NCBI RefSeq assembly: GCF_947172395.1
Contig: NC_069108.1
Span: forward strand, 8,195,068 to 8,259,067
Direction of reading: 5' to 3'
DNA: 64,000 bases
DNA from: Bicyclus anynana
Lineage: Eukaryota; Arthropoda; Insecta; Lepidoptera; Nymphalidae
Positions 33,181-45,500 of the stretch are shown here, one piece after another. How positions within the stretch are numbered: the stretch's first letter is position 1; each line of letters starts with the position of its first letter. The position numbers were made by a program, and so were the translations under genes. The notes beneath the pieces were generated by a model. It was not told where the DNA came from. It did not search any database and saw nothing but the letters and a program-made list of their open reading frames with translations.

Positions 33181-36100
33181 ATGACATTCCGGGATACAGA
33201 AAAAGAAGTCACGATAAAGGCACCATGGGGAAACATTGCCGGTAAATTATTTACTATTTGTTTATTACTAACTGACGCCGCGCGGTTTCACCCGCGTGGT
33301 TCCCGTTCCCGTAGGAATACGAGTATAATATGTAGCCAAGCAGCACGTCGATTCTCTTTCTACGATCGCTAACGCTTCAAAAACTAGAAAAATGTATGGG
33401 AATGACAGATCTTGATCACGTGACCTGTCGATGGCAAATGTCATTACCATACATCTTTCCAGGGTTCCCAACTTAGGGGTTTTCTCCCCAGATTTAGGGG
33501 GTAAATAAGTGAAATGGGATTTTTTAGGAGTCTGAAATTTTTCGGGGTATTTCCAGGGACTTTTTGACTCTTTAATATTTTTAAACTGATGATAATTTTA
33601 ATATTTCTTTCTTGACCTAGCAATTTATAACGCATATAATACGTTATTTTACAACCACTCTGAGGCAACTGGCGGAAATTTTCATCCAATAAAAAAAATT
33701 GTTAAATTTATTCAATGTCAACATGATTACAAAAAATCCGAATCTTCAGATGAAGACGTAATATTTAGTCTGTATTAAATATAGACTTTTGAAACATATT
33801 ACAGCATATTATTTCTAAATTATTATGAATTTATATTTTTTAGGGGGACAACTCAATAATTAAGGCGATTGTAGGGGTTTTTGACACAAACTTTAGGGAT
33901 AAATATTTTCGAGAGTTGGTAACACTGCATCTTTCTAGTTTTCGAAGCGTTAGAGATCGTAGAAAGAGAATCGACGTGCCACGTGGCTAGGGGGGCTGAA
34001 CACACAACTCGACATTGTAGATAATATTTAGGTATTAAGTATTCGTTTAAATAACTTTCTTAAGTAAATGAAATTAAGACAATTATGCACATTTATCTGC
34101 CTCAGAAGGCCGTGAAAGCCCAGGATATGCCCTCTGCCTCCGATTCCGGAGGGTGTGGGTTCGAATCCGGTCCGGGGCTTGCTCCAACTTTTCAGTTGTG
34201 TGCATTTTAAGAAATAAAATATCACGTGTCTCAAACGGTGAAGGGAAACGTCGTGAGGAAACCTGTACATCAGAGAATTTACTTAATTCTCTGCGTGTGT
34301 GAAGTCTACCAATCCGCTTTGGGCCAGCGTGGTGGATTGGCCTAACCCGAGAGGGGTTTTGAGAGGAGATTCGAGCTCAGCAGTGAGCCGAATATGGGTT
34401 GATAACGACGATCTGCCTCAGTTTTGACGCGCTATTTCTAGTATTTCGTTGCTGATAGACCTTTTACAACTTGAAAATTTTACATTTTGAAGAATCGCAA
34501 AAAGAAAAAAATAATTAATTAAACAATTCGGGACCTATTAAATAATGTAGAAGAAAATCATTCTATCCAATATCTAAGGTCCCGACTGTTTACTAATTGC
34601 TTTCTACACTTCTGGAATGAGCTTGTTATTTTTCTTTTCAGTTTTTTATACTTTATGCAGTCGGGTTTTTTATTTGTTTAATTAATTAATTTATTTCACA
34701 CTTTTTAGTTACGATGGATGGTTAATTACGGATTTATTTATTACGTTTATTACAAAGTACGATAATTTATACGTCCAACCGAGGTTAAGCTTATATTCAA
34801 AAAATTCTACGGAACGCTCGGTGGTCGAATTCGACTCGCACTTAGCCGATTTTTATAATCAATATATTTAATTTAGTATATTTTATAACTTCACTTCACA
34901 AACCTGCTCGCATTTTGTATAGACAACTAATAATTACGTAAATCCGTTCGTTTTTCTTTTCAGGTTTGACATGGGGGGACCCTTCCAAATCGCCTGTGTT
35001 TTTAGCGCCAGGACGTATGGAGCCCTGTTCGGCCTTCCGTCCCCTGGTGTTGAGACTCCCCCGGGATTTCTTTTACGTGGCCGTGGATTTTCCCGGGAAC
35101 GGGTTTTCTGATCATTTCCCCAAAGGTCTTCGCTTCACGACTTATGACTTCGTACCAACGGTAGTCAAGGTGCAAGAGCATTTTGGTTGGAACAGATTCG
35201 CATATGTCGGCCATTCGCTCGGTGCTGCTGTGGGTAAAAATCTACATTTTCTTGTATTTTTGCCAAAATTTTCATAACTTTCATCAAAGTTACTAAGCTA
35301 TATGTTACCATATATAATAATTTATTTATTTTGCTATTATCCGCGAAAAGCCGACGAAACCACACGACAACGCAGCGTGACGGTGTCCATGCTGCGTATT
35401 AAACATTGTTAATAATTACAACAAAACATTATTGCACAAAATCACTAGCGCTACTGGCAGCGTAACGGTGTCCACGCTGCATTACAAACAACTGAGCCTC
35501 TTATTTACTCGTATACACCTTCGTACAAATACCTCCTCTCTGCAATAACTTAATTATGAATATTAATATCACTCTTAATTGAGGAACTCGTAACAATTAA
35601 TCGACGCCTCCCGTGACCAGAAGGCTGGCCTGTATTTGGGTCAGAGAATCAGTAACGCCCTCAGACCAATTAGAGAAGGACCAGTATCGCACCCAAATTT
35701 ACGAACAAAATTATCTGTCATTTTCTGAGGATAACGAGCTTAGATTTGGTATATATCTTTTACTAAACTAGAAGTTTTTGACCGTTTTTTACACCATTCA
35801 ACTACACAAAAAGGTATTTTTACCTAGCTATTTAACCGACGAACGATTAAAACTATGAAATATCGATTACTTTATAGACAGTTTTTATAATCGCATAAGA
35901 TCGTTGATCATATACTTTGACAGAAAAGTAAGGTCTAGCGAGGCAGGTCCATACAATAATTGGTCTGAGCTAACGCCATACAACGTGGCAATACTGCCAG
36001 CCTTCACTTTACCGATTGAAATCGATTCAGACGCTTTTAGATTTATGTTTCACAAGCGGACGCCCGCGACTTCGTTCGCCCTTAGTCCTCTTTAATCCAG

Positions 36101-39100
36101 CCCTTACAGTAGTACCGCTTTTTTTTTTTTTTTATTCTTTACAAGTTAGCCCTTGACTACAATCTCACCTGATAGTAAGTGATGATGCAGTCTAAAATGG
36201 AAGCGGGCTAACTTGTTAGGAGGAGGATGAAAATCCACACCCCTTTCGGTTTGTACACGGCATCGTACCGGAACGCTAAATCGCTTGGCGGTACGTCTTT
36301 GCCGGTAGGGTGGTAACTAGCCACGGCCGAAGCCTCCCACCAGCCAAAACCACCACCGCTTTAAAAATTAAGTAACTTCTCCCGTTTTCCCAACACATCC
36401 CTTCACTGCTCTGCTGCTATAACGTGATGAAAAGTATACTATAACCTGCCCAGGAGTATGAAGAATATATTGTACCAAGTTTCGTTAGTAAAAATCCGTC
36501 GAGTAGTTTTTGTTTCTGTAACGAACATACAGACAGACATACAGACAAAAATTTTACTGATTGCATTTTTGGCATCAGTATTAATCGCTAATCACCCCCT
36601 ATATAGATAGTTATTTTGGAAATATATTTCATGTACGGAATTGACCTCTCCACAGATTTATTATAAGTATAGATTTAGTAGGTACAATGTATTTAGTATA
36701 GTAATATTATTGTACCTATACATACTTTTGTAATTTTAGGCGAAAGGAGATAGTCCATTTCAGGTCCACTCTTGTACTCCGTATCATTAAAATTTAAAAA
36801 ATACAAAGATTTTATTAAGATGTATTAAAGTGAATAAATCTAATTAAATAAAAAGAAAGAAATAAATTAAATTATATCAAGATGGCGCCCATAGAGCAAC
36901 TATGACATGACAATTGACAGCAAACGTCAAATCGATTATAGCATTGAAAACGCCATCTATCCGCCATTACCCTTAATAATGTTGCATTTCTTGTGAGATA
37001 ATGAATATTATTTCCAAAGAATTAAAGTAAATTCGTAGATTTGTATAATCAAAACTAGTTAAAAAAAATATTTTCTTTTATTTCCGCCAGGGTACAATGA
37101 CTGATCCTGGGCTCCATACAATTTTGGACCATCTCCTTTATAATTTATTTCAGGCAAGATTTTCAACATGGTATACCCGGGCCGCCTGACACGTATCGTG
37201 GACTTGGACCCGGTGCCGGCGTACCACATCGTGGTACACTCCGACATGGCGTCGTGGTACGCGCTCATGTACGGCGAGCACTACACCGACGACGCGTACC
37301 GGAAACACACCGGCGGGAAAGAGAGGGCGCCACTGTACTCGTACCAACAGGTAATGTTTTAGGAAGACAATTTTTTTAGTGGGGATATTTTTATTTTTTT
37401 GTACATAAACACAATTTAATTGATTATGAAACACGATCAAAACTCACGTGATATTTGAACCAGCTCATGACTAAGGGTCCCATATGAGTTCGAAACTAGT
37501 CGGGCATGCTCCGACATAATATCACGTGAGTTTTAGCCGTGTTTTATAATCATTTAAAAGTAAAACTAAAAATGTTAACAAACACTAGTCACTGTTATAA
37601 TTTTCGAAAGTTCCCGTCGATTTCTCGAAGATTCCATCATCAGATCCTAACTTCATGACTATGGGACCACATGGGGAGTACACCCTTTTAAACATAAAAA
37701 GAATTTTTCAAGGCGTCTTCGAGTCATCGGAGTACATAAAAAATTACCAATCAACTTCAGAACCTCCTTTTTGAAGTCGGTTTAGTATTTAAGTGTTTGT
37801 TTATTTCAGGCCAAAGAAATGTTCATGAAAGCCCAAGGCCTTACGGAGGAGGCCGCTGATTGCAACTTGGAGCGACTTTTAGAACCTGTCGCAAACGGAT
37901 TGTATAGGTCAGTACACATTTCCTTTTGCCCTGAGGTCTCCACGGCAAAAGGAACAAATATATAACTCTGGGCCCATTGGGCCATGGAGGTGCATTGCCA
38001 AAAAATGTTGTCAAATTAATTCACCACGACGCAAAGAATCAGCCTGCCAGAATGCAGCCAGTATTCTTGCCACCATTCCACGTGGCATGATTTGTATAGT
38101 TAATAAAATAAATAAAAAGTCTTTTATTTCGCACATAAGTAAATGATACATATGAACTTATAGTAGATAATACGCAGAACTAGGTTAATAAAATTGTACA
38201 TTATAATTTTGTTACAAAACGAAAAAAAAGATTTGTGCAGATAATAGGATAAATTAGCTTAATTCCTCATTGTATTCTTTCTCAATAAAAAAAATGTCAA
38301 CCAATGGTGGCGAATCTCTTTCGTCCTTCGCAACGATAGAGATAGCGATATTTCCGATTGCTATTGGTTGAAATTTGTCTATTTCTCTGGACGTGATACG
38401 TCGTTTAGTCACATTACGCCTACTGCCCTTGTCATCATCATTATCAGCCGATGGACGTCCACTGCTGGACATAGGCCTCTTGTATGGACCTCCAAGCACA
38501 ACGTTGAGCTGCCAGCATTCACCGGCTCCCTGCAACCCGCTTGATATCCTCGGTCCACCTATTGGGAGGTCGACCAACAATTTCCGGTGCAGGGTCGGGT
38601 CCATCGGCTTTTCGAACTATGTGACCTGCCCATTCAGCTTCGCGACTCGCTGAGCTATATTAGTGACTTCTTCTGCGGATCACCTATCTGATTCGATTGC
38701 GCAGAGAAACTCCAAGCATAGCTCTCTCCATGGCCCACTGAGTGACTTTGAGCTTTAAGACCCAAGTTAGCGACTAAGTATCATATCCTTACCTTACGTT
38801 ATCAACCCATATACGGCTCACTGCTGAGCTCGAGTCTCCTCTTAGAATGAGAGGGGTTAGGCTAATAGTCCACCTCGCTGGCCCAATGTGGATTGGCAGA
38901 CTTCACACACGCAGAGAAATTTTCTGATGTGCAGGTTGATGTGCAGATGTGTTTCGCACGATGTTTTCCTTCACCGTTTGAGACACGTAATATTTAATTT
39001 CTTAAAATGCACACAACTGAAAATTTGGAGGTGCATGCCCCGGACCGGATTCGAACCCATACTTTCCGGAATCGGTGGCAGAGGTCATATCCACTGGGCT

Positions 39101-39450
39101 ATCACGGCTCTCCTTTCCTTGTAAGTTGATAATAATAAATTTATTTCAGATTGACATACGACCAAAGAATGAAGAGCACATTCGTGTTGCCGTACACGGC
39201 TGACAATCTGCGAGCTATGTACACACAGACAGACGTGCCCACGTTGGCTCTATTGGCTCAAGACGTGGTAGCCCACCGGGTGTATGACCATGTACCGTTT
39301 GTGATGGACGCGACCGCGTGGCCCAATGGGAACTACACTTACAAAGTGGTGCCAGGGAACCATGACGTTCATGTCAACAATCCGGACACTATAGCAAACG
39401 ATGTTGCCAAGTTCTTACTTGAGGGTACTTCGAATAAATCTAAACTGTGA
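33181..39450 (+). CDS. H1: alpha/beta serine hydrolase, kraken/SERHL-like, PTS1
   Basis: Exons 33181-33241, 34964-35233, 37154-37350, 37810-37907 and 39150-39450; every phase matches, giving 308 aa, the usual length of the family. The N-terminal KAPWGNIAG is shared with H3 (KTPWGNIA). The nucleophile elbow is YVGHSLGAAVG (Ser105) and the catalytic His is likely in GNHDVH (about residue 280). The oxyanion segment reads FLAPGRMEP where H2 and H3 have VHG, an odd change at a normally conserved His. The protein ends NKSKL, a type 1 peroxisomal signal. Start is the ATG four bases after a TTTTTTACAG acceptor, so a non-coding first exon probably lies upstream. Substrate unknown. Introns hold SINEs, a MITE and a LINE tail. 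Confidence 0.85.
33343..33979. mobile_element. Foldback element with ~50-bp inverted arms in H1 intron 1
   Basis: Left arm 33343-33394 (GCACGTCGATTCTCTTTCTA, then CGATCGCTAACGCTTC) matches the reverse complement of the right arm 33928-33979 with few changes. The 530-bp centre has no coding content. It was probably mobilised in trans. Confidence 0.65.
34105..34412 (+). mobile_element. SINE-A, near full length
   Basis: Has GGTTCGAATCC box B, the GGAAACCTGTACATCAGAGA body, the CCAGCGTGGTGGATTGGCC segment and the GAATATGGGTTGATAACGAC tail. Box A is damaged (AAGCCCAGGATATG). Confidence 0.8.
35600..36030 (+). pseudogene. ORF-like fragment split by a MITE, shared with H2 intron
   Basis: Without the MITE insertion at 35,660-35,969 the two sides join to encode DASRDQKAGLYLGQRIS and then NAIQRGNTASL, followed by a stop. 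The same protein-like stretch, still open for about 60 residues, is on the reverse strand at 46,072-46,252. I cannot name the parent protein. Confidence 0.5.
35660..35969. mobile_element. 310-bp MITE with CTCAGACCAATTA ends
   Basis: Ends CTCAGACCAATTA and TAATTGGTCTGAG are exact inverted repeats. Flanks are GTAACGCC and CTAACGCC, a 7-of-8 target duplication. No coding content. Related tails (GCGAGGCAGGTCC / GATCTGAG) occur near 12,377 and 14,104. Confidence 0.75.
36120..36355 (-). mobile_element. SINE-B inserted in another repeat
   Basis: T-rich start, ACAAGTTAGCCCTTGACTAC, CTAAATCGCTTGGCGGTACG and AGCCTCCCACCAGCC. It splits a GACTTCGTTCGCC-type repeat (36,052-36,680); ACCGCTTT occurs on both sides and may be its target duplication. 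Confidence 0.75.
38430..38780 (-). mobile_element. RTE-like LINE fragment in H1 intron 4
   Basis: The reverse strand encodes decayed remnants of QWAMERAMLGVSLRNRIR and DIAQRVAKLK-type sequence, then GRRTNDNDD-like remains. It is the same tail as at 46,500 and 51,424, characteristic of RTE-like endonuclease-reverse transcriptases. Confidence 0.65.
38797..39113 (-). mobile_element. SINE-A in H1 intron 4
   Basis: Reverse copy: ATCAACCCATATACGG tail, ACACGCAGAGAA body, GGATTCGAACCC (box B complement) and CCACTGGGCTATCACGGCTC head. Confidence 0.85.
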
Positions 39451-39517
39451 TTTTAGTTTTACATTTACGTTTTTTTATTGACTTAATGATATAATTAATT
39501 CCTAGGTTCTGCACCCG

Positions 39518-39831
39518 TTATCAACCCATATACGGCTTACTGCTGCGCTCGAGTCTCCTCTCAGAATGAGAGGGGTTAGGCGAATAGTCCACCACGCTGG
39601 CGCAATGCGAATTGGCAGACTTCACACACGCAGAGAATTAAGAAATTCTCTGGTGTGCAGGTTTCCTCACGATGTTTTCCTTCACCGTTTGAGACACGCG
39701 ATATTTAATTTCTTAAAATGCACACAACTGAAAAGTTAAGAGGTGCATGCCCCGGACCGGATTCGAACCCACGCCCTCAGAAATCGGAGGCAGAGGTCAT
39801 ATCCACTGGGCTATCACGGCTCTCTTTCAGG
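39518..39831 (-). mobile_element. SINE-A with 14-bp target duplication
   Basis: Full reverse copy. AGGTTCTGCACCCG flanks it on the left (39,504-39,517) and right (39,830-39,843), so insertion was clean and the flanks formed one continuous retroelement fragment before insertion. Confidence 0.9.
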
Positions 39832-39843
39832 TTCTGCACCCGG

Positions 39844-40261
39844 TTGGATTTTATTAATGGATACGTATGGGAGGCATTATAAAATCCCAGCGGATGTCGC
39901 TATTTCGAGATCTAGACCAGACATTTTCATTTTGTCCAAACAAACTAAGCAAATAGTACTTGTAGAGTTTACTGTGCCGTGGGAGACTAACATTCCGAAG
40001 GACCACAGTATAAAAGTGAATAAATATTATGACCTAACAAATGAACTAACTAAAATTGGCTATGTAGTTAGTCTTTATGCCGTAGAAGTAGGTGCGAGAG
40101 GATTACCAGCAAAATCTCTCTATAACTTGCTTAAAGACCTTGGCCTCTCTAGAAGTGCAGCTAGTTCTATATTAGAACGAGTATCCAAAGCTACTCTAAT
40201 AAGATCTTACCAAATTTGGCGGCAGGGAGCACAACACAAGCAGAGAACGGATGTTTGTTGA
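39844..40261 (+). pseudogene. PD-(D/E)XK-like endonuclease fragment of a retroelement
   Basis: The frame encodes a segment with RPDIFILSKQTKQIVLVEFT, VPWE, a Lys-rich region VNKYYDL, and VEVGARGL. The order RPD ... VEFTVPWE ... K with a downstream GARG matches the restriction-like endonuclease segment found in several retroelements. The upstream part of this frame (39,743-39,835) is merely antisense SINE. No reverse transcriptase is next to it, so it is a detached remnant ending at TGA 40,259-40,261. Confidence 0.55.
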
Positions 40262-42582
40262 TCGATCGTCAAGAAATTCCTTAACCCTACATCCTATAGT
40301 CACAAGTTCAGGACTCTGCTCGGAGTTTTTCTCTCTACCACGCGATGGACCCGGCACCCGCACGGTGAATCTATGGAATGCTAAGATATTCGTCTCATTT
40401 GACATATGACAAATCCTGTAGTTAAAATTGTTGTGCACGCCAGTGGATATTAGAATGTCATGTCATTATTTTCATCATTATGAACCCATATTAGGCCCTA
40501 GTACATACGCTGGCCCAATCACATGGCAGACTTCACACACGCAGAGAATTGAGAAAACTCTCTGATGTGCAGGTTTCTTCACGAAGTCTTTCCTTCGGTC
40601 ATTAAAACGTTCGTTTTATGATTATTTATATTATATACAAGGTGTCTGTTAAGGAACCTATAAAGCCGTCAACCAGGCGTTATGGAGAAGTAATACATGC
40701 CTATAAAACAATACGAGCTTCCTAGTCAGAATCGTGAGGAAGATATGAGGACTTCAAGAATTTGCTTAAAACCTCGAGGTGTCAACCCTAGGTAAACTTT
40801 TGACATTGGATTCTTACATTATTATTGGCAAAACTTACGAATTCGTACAGTAGGTACCTAACAAGATACACGGACACTGGGCACAGTTCACATTACACCG
40901 GATGCCATGAGAAAATCAAATCAGATCAAATCCACCTCGGTTGAATTTGGACCTGTACGCAAATTAAATTAAATGAAAACAACGAAAATTTCTCAACTCT
41001 CAACACAATGGACATCTTTCATTCTGACATTGATAATGACAATCCTACATAGGGAATTTTAGATGATCAAAAAGGTTCATTTAAATGGTGAAATGAAAAA
41101 AGAATCTGACACAAGCCGTCAAACAGTTTTCATAACATTATGATATGTACCATTTTAGTCCGTAGCGCCGTAAAGTTTTATAATATTTCGTTAAGTGATT
41201 ATTTTAAATATGAATTATTATTTATATTTTCCGGATGCGGTAAAGAATCTTCTAAAAGATACCAATATACTCACGAACGTACATAAGCGGAAACTAAAGA
41301 ATTATTTTTTGGGACAGCCTGTGTAGCGTCGCAGCACCGGTTCACTCACACTTTTATTTAACTACCCTATAATGATTATTCTTGGTATTTATCCTCTTCT
41401 GTTTGTTAATCTGTTTATTTATCCTCTTCTGTTTGTTAATAATGTTCTGTTTGTTCCTAAATATTGTATTATGCAATAATAACCAGTGCACAGTAAAACT
41501 AACTGTGGTTTGTGTTGCACTATGGTTAGGCTTAATTTCAATGTGTTGTTTGTTGAATAATAATAATAATAATATTCTAACAGTAAATATGATATGACAT
41601 GGTTATGTGTGATGGTGCTACTAATTGCATATTAACAGAAGCTCGTAGGATTTACGACGAAAGATAAGTTCATTCAACATTAAAAATTATTCATAGACTA
41701 GCGGACCCGGTCAAGCTTCGTTTTGACATAAGTGCACTTATTCTCTATCCCTACTCTACCCTTCTATACCTCTACCCCTACCCTACCCTACCCTACCCCT
41801 ACCGCTTGACTCTTAAACGTTTGTATGGGAAATAGAAAAGGGCAGTTTTTAGGGTTTTCCCGGAAATTATTTGATTTTTTCTCACCTTTTAAACCTTCCC
41901 TATACCTCCACGAACATTTTAAGACCAAGATAAGATAAATCCGTTAAGCCGTTCTCGAGTTTTAGCGAGACTAACGAACAGCAATTCATTTTTATATACA
42001 TATATAGATTAATGTGTTTGTGATCATTGTGTTGAAACTGTGTTATTTGATATGTTGAAGAAAGCATGCTATGCGGGGTTTAAAGGTAACAAATCAATTC
42101 AATGCTTTGAAATAAAATAATTTTGATAGTAAATAGGGTTATGCAACACATTTTTAAAAATATAATTTAGTATGAAATATTTTTTTTGTTAAATTAATAA
42201 TTTTATTTACAGAATTGTGTTTAGAAGATCAGAATATATGAGTACGTGTCGGGATGTTATACTATTTACATAACACGTTGTATATTAAATTTTAAATAAA
42301 GGTATTTTTATATTAAAAAAAAAAAACAACAATTTAGAAAATATTTTAATACAGAAAAAATATATAGAAAATCATAATTTATTTACAATAACATCCATAA
42401 ACCAATTAAATTGTAATGAATATCCCTTGTATTATATAATACCTTAACATTTTTAATAACATTATACCTTTAATAACATTAAAAAAAATATATTTAAATG
42501 TATCAGGCTTACCAACTTTACCTGTAGTTTATATTTTTTTGTAAAACAATAATTTAATACTATTAATTAAAAAAAATGTTAC
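40262..42582. other. Spacer between H1 and H2
   Basis: No gene recognised. It holds a SINE-A tail (40,476-40,612), AT-rich DNA, a repeat of the GACTTCG-less variety at 41,698-42,008 with a CCTACCCTA-rich tract (41,745-41,810), and polyA/T runs near 42,310-42,500. Confidence 0.4.
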
Positions 42583-45500
42583 CTATAATTTTGATCGAGC
42601 GAATTCTTTCTTCATGAACCTACACACAAAACTGCTAATTCTCTCCGGATGCAAAAAGTGTACATCATGATTTCCGTCTACCCTCAAAATTGTGAAATTT
42701 TTCCATTTTTTCTCCAAATCTGCGAACAGTTTCCTTGCATTTTCCTTTCCCGCTGGATAGAAGTCGTGTGTGTCTTTAGCGTGGATACTCAACGTGGGAG
42801 GTGTGTTTTTGGAAAATATTTGATAATAATAATCTAGAGGGTAGTTTGTTGGTGGCATCAGTCTTAATCTTTTATCCCAGGACAAACTGAAAAATATATA
42901 TTTTTTTAATTTTCATTGACCTCTTATAATAAAAGGATGTACAATCATGTAGAAAATATCATTTAATAACTGGCCATTTTTGCTTTGACAGTTTTAGAAT
43001 GGGGATGATGACTAGGTTTGAATATATTGATTTTTATGATACATTCGGGTAAGGTCAATGTTAACTCATTTATACATAAAAAGCAAAGATTGTCTGGATA
43101 TTTGCAAAATAAATAAGATTATAAAATTTCAAAATCTATTAAAAATCTTTTATCGTAATTAGATGAAAATTCATACAGTTTTAGCTTTCTTACATAAAAT
43201 GTGACTAGACATTTTTTAATATATGAACTATAAACATAAACGAACAAATAACAAAGATATTAGTAATTTTGTTTCAACGCCCACACAAATCTAACGGTCA
43301 TTAATTGCCTACGACGTCATAAGTTCGTACCATTATGTATGGGGCGTTTTTCAGGGATCCGCGGCAGCGCCGCAAATCTGACCCTTTAAATCCCTTTAGC
43401 TCCGAAAGTAATGATCGCAGATACCCTGTTACTTTTACAAAATTGCTTTGCTATTAGTATACTCTTAATTTATATACAATTTAAAAAACTGTCATCATCC
43501 CTATTATTGGTAAAGAAAAAGGCCTTTAAATTTAGTCCAATATTCAATAAAAATCCCAAATTCAGAGCAAATTCAACCTTAGGGATTGAGTTTAAGGTTG
43601 AATTTGCAAATGCGACTACTTGAATTGAGTGCCAAGAAGTTGTGTTTGGCACTCATTGAGTGGGGACGTTTTTTGGTCGCTGATTGTGCATCCACTTTTT
43701 AATAGGAGATCGATGTTATTTTTTTTAAATCATACACACAATTCTTTATTATACATACATAGGAATAATAGGCTACTGAAAGTAGAGACTGAAATCGCCT
43801 CCCTGCTTTCTGGATCCACAGCCGTGGGTTCGATTTCCACAACTGTGGAGCGAAAATTTTTGTTGGAGGGCATTATTGTACACTAGCGGACGCCCGCAAA
43901 TTCGTCCACCCTTCATCATTATCAACGCATATTCAACTCACCGCTGAGCTCGAGTCTCCTCTCAGAATGAGAGGGTTTGTTTAACGTCCGCCCTTAGACC
44001 ACTTTAATCCAGCCCTTACAGTAGTATCGCTGTAAAAATGGAGTAACTTCTCCCGTTTTCCCAACATTTCCCTTCACTGCTCTGCTCCTAGTGATCGTAG
44101 CGTGATGAAAAGTATACTATAACCTGCCCAGGAGTATGAAGAATAATTGTACCAAGTTTCGTTAAAATCCGTCGAGTAGTTTTTGTTTCTCTAACGAACA
44201 TACAGACAGACAAAAATTTTACTGATTGCATTTTTGGCATCACTAATCACCCCCTGATAGTTTTTGGAAATATATTTCATGTACAGAATTGACCTCTCTA
44301 CAGATTCATTATAAGTATATATTACTTCAATGTACAGAAAAATTTAAACACCAACCAGTATAAATCATCTCCGATCCTCTTCAAGTTCCTCGACAATATC
44401 ACCTCGGCCTGCCCTTCGTTCATGCCCCGGGCCTTCATCACGGCATCCAGGGCTGCGGCCTTGCTGTACACACGGTCACTGTTGTACTCCCCATACTTCT
44501 TGTAGTAATTGTTGTAGTAGGAGTAGAAGGTGGAGTAGTTGTCTATCATTATGCGTTGCAGAGCCGGTTCTGGGTCCAGAAGTATGAATTTTTTTATTTG
44601 ATTCGGATATATGGCGTGGTAGAAGAGACCTGTGAACAAGAGATTTTACCTTTTAGCTTAATTATACTTCTGAACTTTAATTTTACCCATTAGCTTTAGT
44701 TTTAGCTCTTAGCTTTTATTTATCTCTTAGCTTTAGTTTTACCTCTTAGCTTTATATTTACCTATTAGTTATAACTACAGCTTTAACCTGTACTAATATT
44801 ATAAATGCAAAATTAAGTCTGTCTGTCTGTTATCTATGATACTTACGGCTAAACGGATGAACTGATCAAGATGAATTTTGGTATAATGGTAAATGAGATC
44901 TTGGATCAAACCATAGGGTACTTTTAGACCCTAAAATAAAAATAGAAGGGGTGAAATAGGGCTTGAAATTTTCAGTTTTAAAAAGTTGTTTATAAATCAT
45001 GAAAAAATGCTTCAAGAATGTTTAAAATTCAACCCCTAAAGTAGTGAAATAGGGGTAGGTTTACATAGATTTCCACACGGACAAAGTCGCGGGCATTTGC
45101 TAGTATTGCCTATAAGTTTAGATTAGATGTCATTTTATCTTGTAGCTTTAATTTTACAATTAGTTTTAATTATACCTCTTAGCTTTAATATTACCTATAA
45201 GTATAGATTAGCTTTTATTTTATCTCTTAGCTTTAATTTTACATATTAGCTTTAACATTACTTCTTCTTTTTCTTCTTCTTTAATTTAATGGCTTTTGTT
45301 TAATATTACCTCTTGGCTTTACCTTTACCTAATAGATTTAATATTACCCATAAGTGTAGATTAGCTTCCATTTTATCTCTTTGCTTTAATGTTACCTCAT
45401 AGCTTTAATTTTACCTCTTAGCTTTAACTTTACTTATCAACTTTAATTTTACCTATCTCAGCGCCCATAGAGTGGGCAATGTAAGTGAAGTCGGTCCACC

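Noticed and set aside
39743..39843. N-terminal part of the frame 39,743-40,261 as protein
   Set aside because: It is antisense SINE-A inserted with a 14-bp target duplication.
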